A stretch of DNA of 64,000 bases from Anaerolinea sp. (GTDB taxonomy: Bacteria; Chloroflexota; Anaerolineae; Anaerolineales; Anaerolineaceae), in assembly GCA_020725865.1 (NCBI GenBank), contig DYEC01000012.1:1-64000 (forward strand), written 5' to 3'. Numbering within the stretch: the first letter of the stretch is position 1; every line of letters starts with the position of its first letter. Shown piece after piece: positions 61,653-64,000 of this stretch. Both the position numbers and the translations under genes were made by a program. The notes beneath the pieces are model-generated. The model was not told where the DNA came from, searched no databases, and saw nothing but the letters and a program-made list of their open reading frames with translations.

Positions 61653-61702
61653 TCAATCCAGACAGAGTTCCAAATTAATTGATTGAATAAGAGGTGATTG
61701 GG

Positions 61703-63331
61703 ATGAAACTGGTCACGGTAGCTGAAATGCGTGCAATTGAACAGGAAGCTAACGCGCAGGGTATCACTTATGAGCGAATGATGGAGAATGCTGGTCATGG
61801 GGTTGCACAGGTTGTGCTGACGCGTTTTGGGGAAGGGGGCGGACAGTCCGTAATAGGACTGGTAGGTTCTGGTAATAACGGCGGAGATACATTGGTAGCC
61901 CTTGCTGAACTGGCACACTCTGGCTGGCAGGCGCGTTGTTACATTGTTCGCCCGCGCCCCGAAGGGGACTCACTAGTGCAACGATTGGTTCATGCTGGGG
62001 GAGAGGTAATGGACATTGAACGGGATAAAGGTCTTAAAAAACTCGATGCGTGGCTGGGAGCATCGGATGTTCTGTTGGACGGAATATTGGGAACTGGGGT
62101 ACAGTTGCCGTTGAAGCCAGAACTGGCTCGCTTGCTTGGGCATGTCAAAAATTTTCGTCCATTGCCATTTGTAGTTGCTGTTGATTGTCCTTCTGGGATG
62201 GACTGTGATTCCGGTGAAGTTGCTGAGGAAACGATACCCGCAAATGTCACTGTATGTATGGCGGCTGTAAAGATGGGAATGTTACGTTTTCCAGCTTTTG
62301 AGTGGCTGGGACAGCTAGAGGTTGCCGATATTGGTTTAAGTGACAGTTTGAAACGGTGGAAAGAAATTAACCTGGAGGTGGTGACGGGTGATCGGGTAAG
62401 GGGCTTACTTCCGAAGCGACCAGGGGATGCACATAAAGGTACATTTGGTACAGCGATGGTGATCGCCGGCTCGGTAAATTACACCGGAGCGGCTTATCTA
62501 GCTGCAAAGGCGGCTTATCGTGTAGGTGCTGGACTGGTACGGGTAGCCTTGCCAGGACCTTTGCATACCGTACTGGCAGGACAGTTACCGGAGGCTACAT
62601 GGCTGTTGTTACCGCATGAATTGGGTGTCATTGCCCGCGATGGTTGTGACTTGGTATTAGAAAATCTTGAACGCGTAACAGCATTGCTGCTTGGTCCGGG
62701 ATGGGGGCTGGAGGAGACCACTAGAGAGTTTCTCAGCAATTTATTGAGTCTGGCTGGCAACTACCCGATACGTTCAACTATTGGTTTTGTAAGCAAGGCG
62801 AAAGAAGAAAAAAAGCAGGAGAGCAAGAGGAGAAAATTACCACCGCTGGTTATTGATGCAGATGGATTAAAACTACTCAGCCGAATCCCCGATTGGGACA
62901 AATTGCTTCCAGAAGGTTCAATATTGACACCCCATCCTGGTGAGATGGGAGTGTTGACTGGTATGGGAGTACCTGAAATTCAGAAAGATCGTCTGACTCT
63001 AGCGCGCAGATACGCTGAACAATGGAAGCAGGTGGTTGTCTTGAAAGGCGCACTAAGTGTGGTTGCTGCGCCCGACGGTCGAGCTGCAGTGATACCAATT
63101 GCCACTCCGGCGCTGGCACGTGCCGGTACAGGGGATGTGCTTTCCGGAATAGTTGTTGGGTTGCTTGCTCAAGGTGTCCCAGCCTATGAGGCTGCTCTAA
63201 CAGGTGCCTGGTTGCACGCCCAGGCTGGATTGGCAGCTTCTGATTGGGTAGGGCATCCGGCTTCCGTGCTGGCTGGAGATGTATTGGAAGCAATTGCAGA
63301 TGTACTTCAGTCACTTGAAAGCAAGGAATAA
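61703..63331 (+). CDS. nnrD: Bifunctional NAD(P)H-hydrate epimerase / ADP-dependent NAD(P)H-hydrate dehydratase
   Basis: A 542-aa repair enzyme that restores hydrated NADH and NADPH. The N-terminal epimerase (about 1-215) has RMMENAGHGVAQ, GLVGSGNNGGD and DCPSGMDCDSGE. The C-terminal dehydratase (about 235-535) has HKGTFGTAMVIAGS, DADGLKLL, TPHPGEMGVL and the ATP-site GTGDVLSG. A Lys/Glu-rich insert of about 15 residues (KEEKKQESKRRK, near 365) interrupts the dehydratase before DADGLK. GAGGTG lies 6 nt before ATG 61703, which is chosen over GTG 61694. Confidence 0.96.
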   Translation: MKLVTVAEMRAIEQEANAQGITYERMMENAGHGVAQVVLTRFGEGGGQSVIGLVGSGNNGGDTLVALAELAHSGWQARCYIVRPRPEGDSLVQRLVHAGGEVMDIERDKGLKKLDAWLGASDVLLDGILGTGVQLPLKPELARLLGHVKNFRPLPFVVAVDCPSGMDCDSGEVAEETIPANVTVCMAAVKMGMLRFPAFEWLGQLEVADIGLSDSLKRWKEINLEVVTGDRVRGLLPKRPGDAHKGTFGTAMVIAGSVNYTGAAYLAAKAAYRVGAGLVRVALPGPLHTVLAGQLPEATWLLLPHELGVIARDGCDLVLENLERVTALLLGPGWGLEETTREFLSNLLSLAGNYPIRSTIGFVSKAKEEKKQESKRRKLPPLVIDADGLKLLSRIPDWDKLLPEGSILTPHPGEMGVLTGMGVPEIQKDRLTLARRYAEQWKQVVVLKGALSVVAAPDGRAAVIPIATPALARAGTGDVLSGIVVGLLAQGVPAYEAALTGAWLHAQAGLAASDWVGHPASVLAGDVLEAIADVLQSLESKE

Positions 63332-63332
63332 A

Positions 63333-63361
63333 TTGCCCCCTTCCTGGTTGGGAGAGGGCAA
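63333..63361. terminator. stem-loop after the NAD(P)HX repair gene
   Basis: TTGCCCcCTTCC / GGGAGaGGGCAA forms a 12-position stem with one mismatch and a 5-nt loop, directly behind the stop codon and between convergent genes. There is no T run. Confidence 0.45.
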
Positions 63362-63426
63362 AGAATCCTGCTACTGCGGTTTAATGTCAAAACGTTCCGC
63401 AATAAAGTGTTTTTAATCAACAAAAA

Positions 63427-63783
63427 CTACTCAGCCGCGGCTGGTTCTTCGGGTGGCTTGGGCTCAGATTTGCGACTGAGTTTCTTTTTCTGTTCTTCTA
63501 TGATGACCTGCCCACGTTGCTGAAGTTCTTCCGCTCTTTCTTTTGTCATTTTTGCGAGCTCATCAAATCGTGCACGAGCTTCTAATGCTGCAGCTTCTGC
63601 CTGTTTGTATGCTTCATCTATAGTTTCTGAAGCCTTGTCGCGTAGTTCAATGGCTTTGTCTTTAATCAAAGTGCGAGTTTGCTCGCCGGATTGTGGTGCA
63701 AGAAGCAGAGCAGCTAAGGCACCAGTTAATCCACCAACCACAAAACCAATTAAGAACGCTCCAAACTCATCTCGGTCTGACAT
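63427..63783 (-). CDS. YtxH-domain membrane protein
   Basis: A 118-aa protein. An N-terminal glycine-rich helix (FLIGFVVGGLTGALAALLLAPQSGEQTR) is the YtxH hallmark. A long charged coiled-coil-like helix follows (about 40-100) with a Pro/Glu/Ala tail. YtxH proteins are general-stress-associated envelope proteins of unclear mechanism. It lies 38 bp behind the partial gene at the window edge on the same strand and is probably its operon partner. Confidence 0.88.
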   Translation of the reverse strand: MSDRDEFGAFLIGFVVGGLTGALAALLLAPQSGEQTRTLIKDKAIELRDKASETIDEAYKQAEAAALEARARFDELAKMTKERAEELQQRGQVIIEEQKKKLSRKSEPKPPEEPAAAE

Positions 63784-63821
63784 GATAAAGTCTCCTTTCT
63801 ATAAGCCAAAATTATTTTAAC

Positions 63822-64000
63822 TCACCGCTTGCCCGGCTTCAGCAAGTCAATTAAACGCTTGAAGCCAGCCAGGTACTCGTTCAGCTTGATCACCGGTTCA
63901 ACTAGATTATCGCTTAAGAAGGTTACTGTTCCGCGTAACGTGTTTACCGTGTCATTTGTAGAATGTAAGATTGGTTTAATTTCATTTTGCAACAAGTTAA
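63822..64000 (-). CDS. C-terminal part of a DUF948-like membrane protein (runs off the window)
   Basis: Only the last 59 codons are visible; the 5' part is beyond 64000. The translation contains LLQNEIKPILHSTNDTVNTL and ends FKRLIDLLKPGKR. The alternating amphipathic helices resemble DUF948 proteins, which commonly precede ytxH genes. The assignment relies mostly on that neighbourhood. Confidence 0.65.
   Translation of the reverse strand, partial: NLLQNEIKPILHSTNDTVNTLRGTVTFLSDNLVEPVIKLNEYLAGFKRLIDLLKPGKR

Overview
The window looks like chromosomal DNA of a Chloroflexota bacterium, probably of the Anaerolineae. This is an inference from the gene set: tandem Ser/Thr kinases carrying C-terminal PD40/TolB-like repeats, an NBR1-type Ig lipoprotein, a VIT/vWA surface protein, a MoeA fused to a substrate-binding domain, an AroK-AroB fusion and many Thr/Pro-rich extracytoplasmic linkers. 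Base composition is moderate, genes are densely packed, and nearly everything looks like vertically inherited housekeeping or cell-envelope DNA. The only clear sign of mobile DNA is a decayed transposase fragment near 40.5 kb.

Layout. 0-3 kb: 3' part of a class II tRNA (probably Leu), then a Leu-specifier T-box leader controlling leuS. 3-15.5 kb: an NBR1-domain lipoprotein, a GNAT acetyltransferase, the cydDC exporter, a VIT/vWA protein, prmC-prfA on the other strand, the cydAB oxidase, and a RidA protein with cysteine-rich ends. 15.5-22 kb: an envelope polysaccharide cluster (family 2 glycosyltransferase, polyprenyl sugar-phosphate transferase, CapD/WbpM-like dehydratase, two FemAB-like transferases). 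22-27.5 kb: two paralogous PD40 receptor kinases and a Thr/Pro-rich membrane protein. 27.5-30.3 kb: psuG, a flippase-like membrane protein, a PHP phosphoesterase and tRNA-Leu(UAA).

30.3-39.5 kb holds the most striking system: a nine-gene, minus-strand aromatic operon (aroH-aroF-tyrA-aroA-aroE-aminotransferase-aroC-aroKB-aroQ). It is preceded by a sigma70-type promoter, a 26-codon leader ORF with nine Phe/Tyr codons, and mutually exclusive antiterminator and terminator hairpins. Together these form a complete Phe/Tyr-sensing transcription attenuator that is not in any ORF list and whose leader ORF appears to be leaderless. Operon flow covers the whole shikimate pathway from DAHP to chorismate, plus chorismate mutase and prephenate dehydrogenase. 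There is no trp gene or recognisable pheA.

39.5-50 kb: a gene-poor stretch with tRNA-Lys(UUU) and the transposase relic; a large membrane protein; a UbiA-like prenyltransferase; two moeA paralogues flanking a degenerate polysaccharide-deacetylase lipoprotein; bcp; and a thpR-rsfS pair in which rsfS appears to start at CTG. 50-56 kb: a complete branched-chain amino acid ABC transporter operon (livK-H-M-G-F plus a small membrane protein) with a long 5' leader. 56-64 kb: a class V aminotransferase, an orphan UgpC/MalK-type ATPase, gpmA, a DUF1461-type membrane protein with a membrane spermidine-synthase-like protein, bifunctional NAD(P)HX repair enzyme, and YtxH/DUF948-type envelope proteins running off the end.

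Gene calls rest on reading translated motifs. No database search was possible, so family names are recognitions and residue positions are approximate unless counted.
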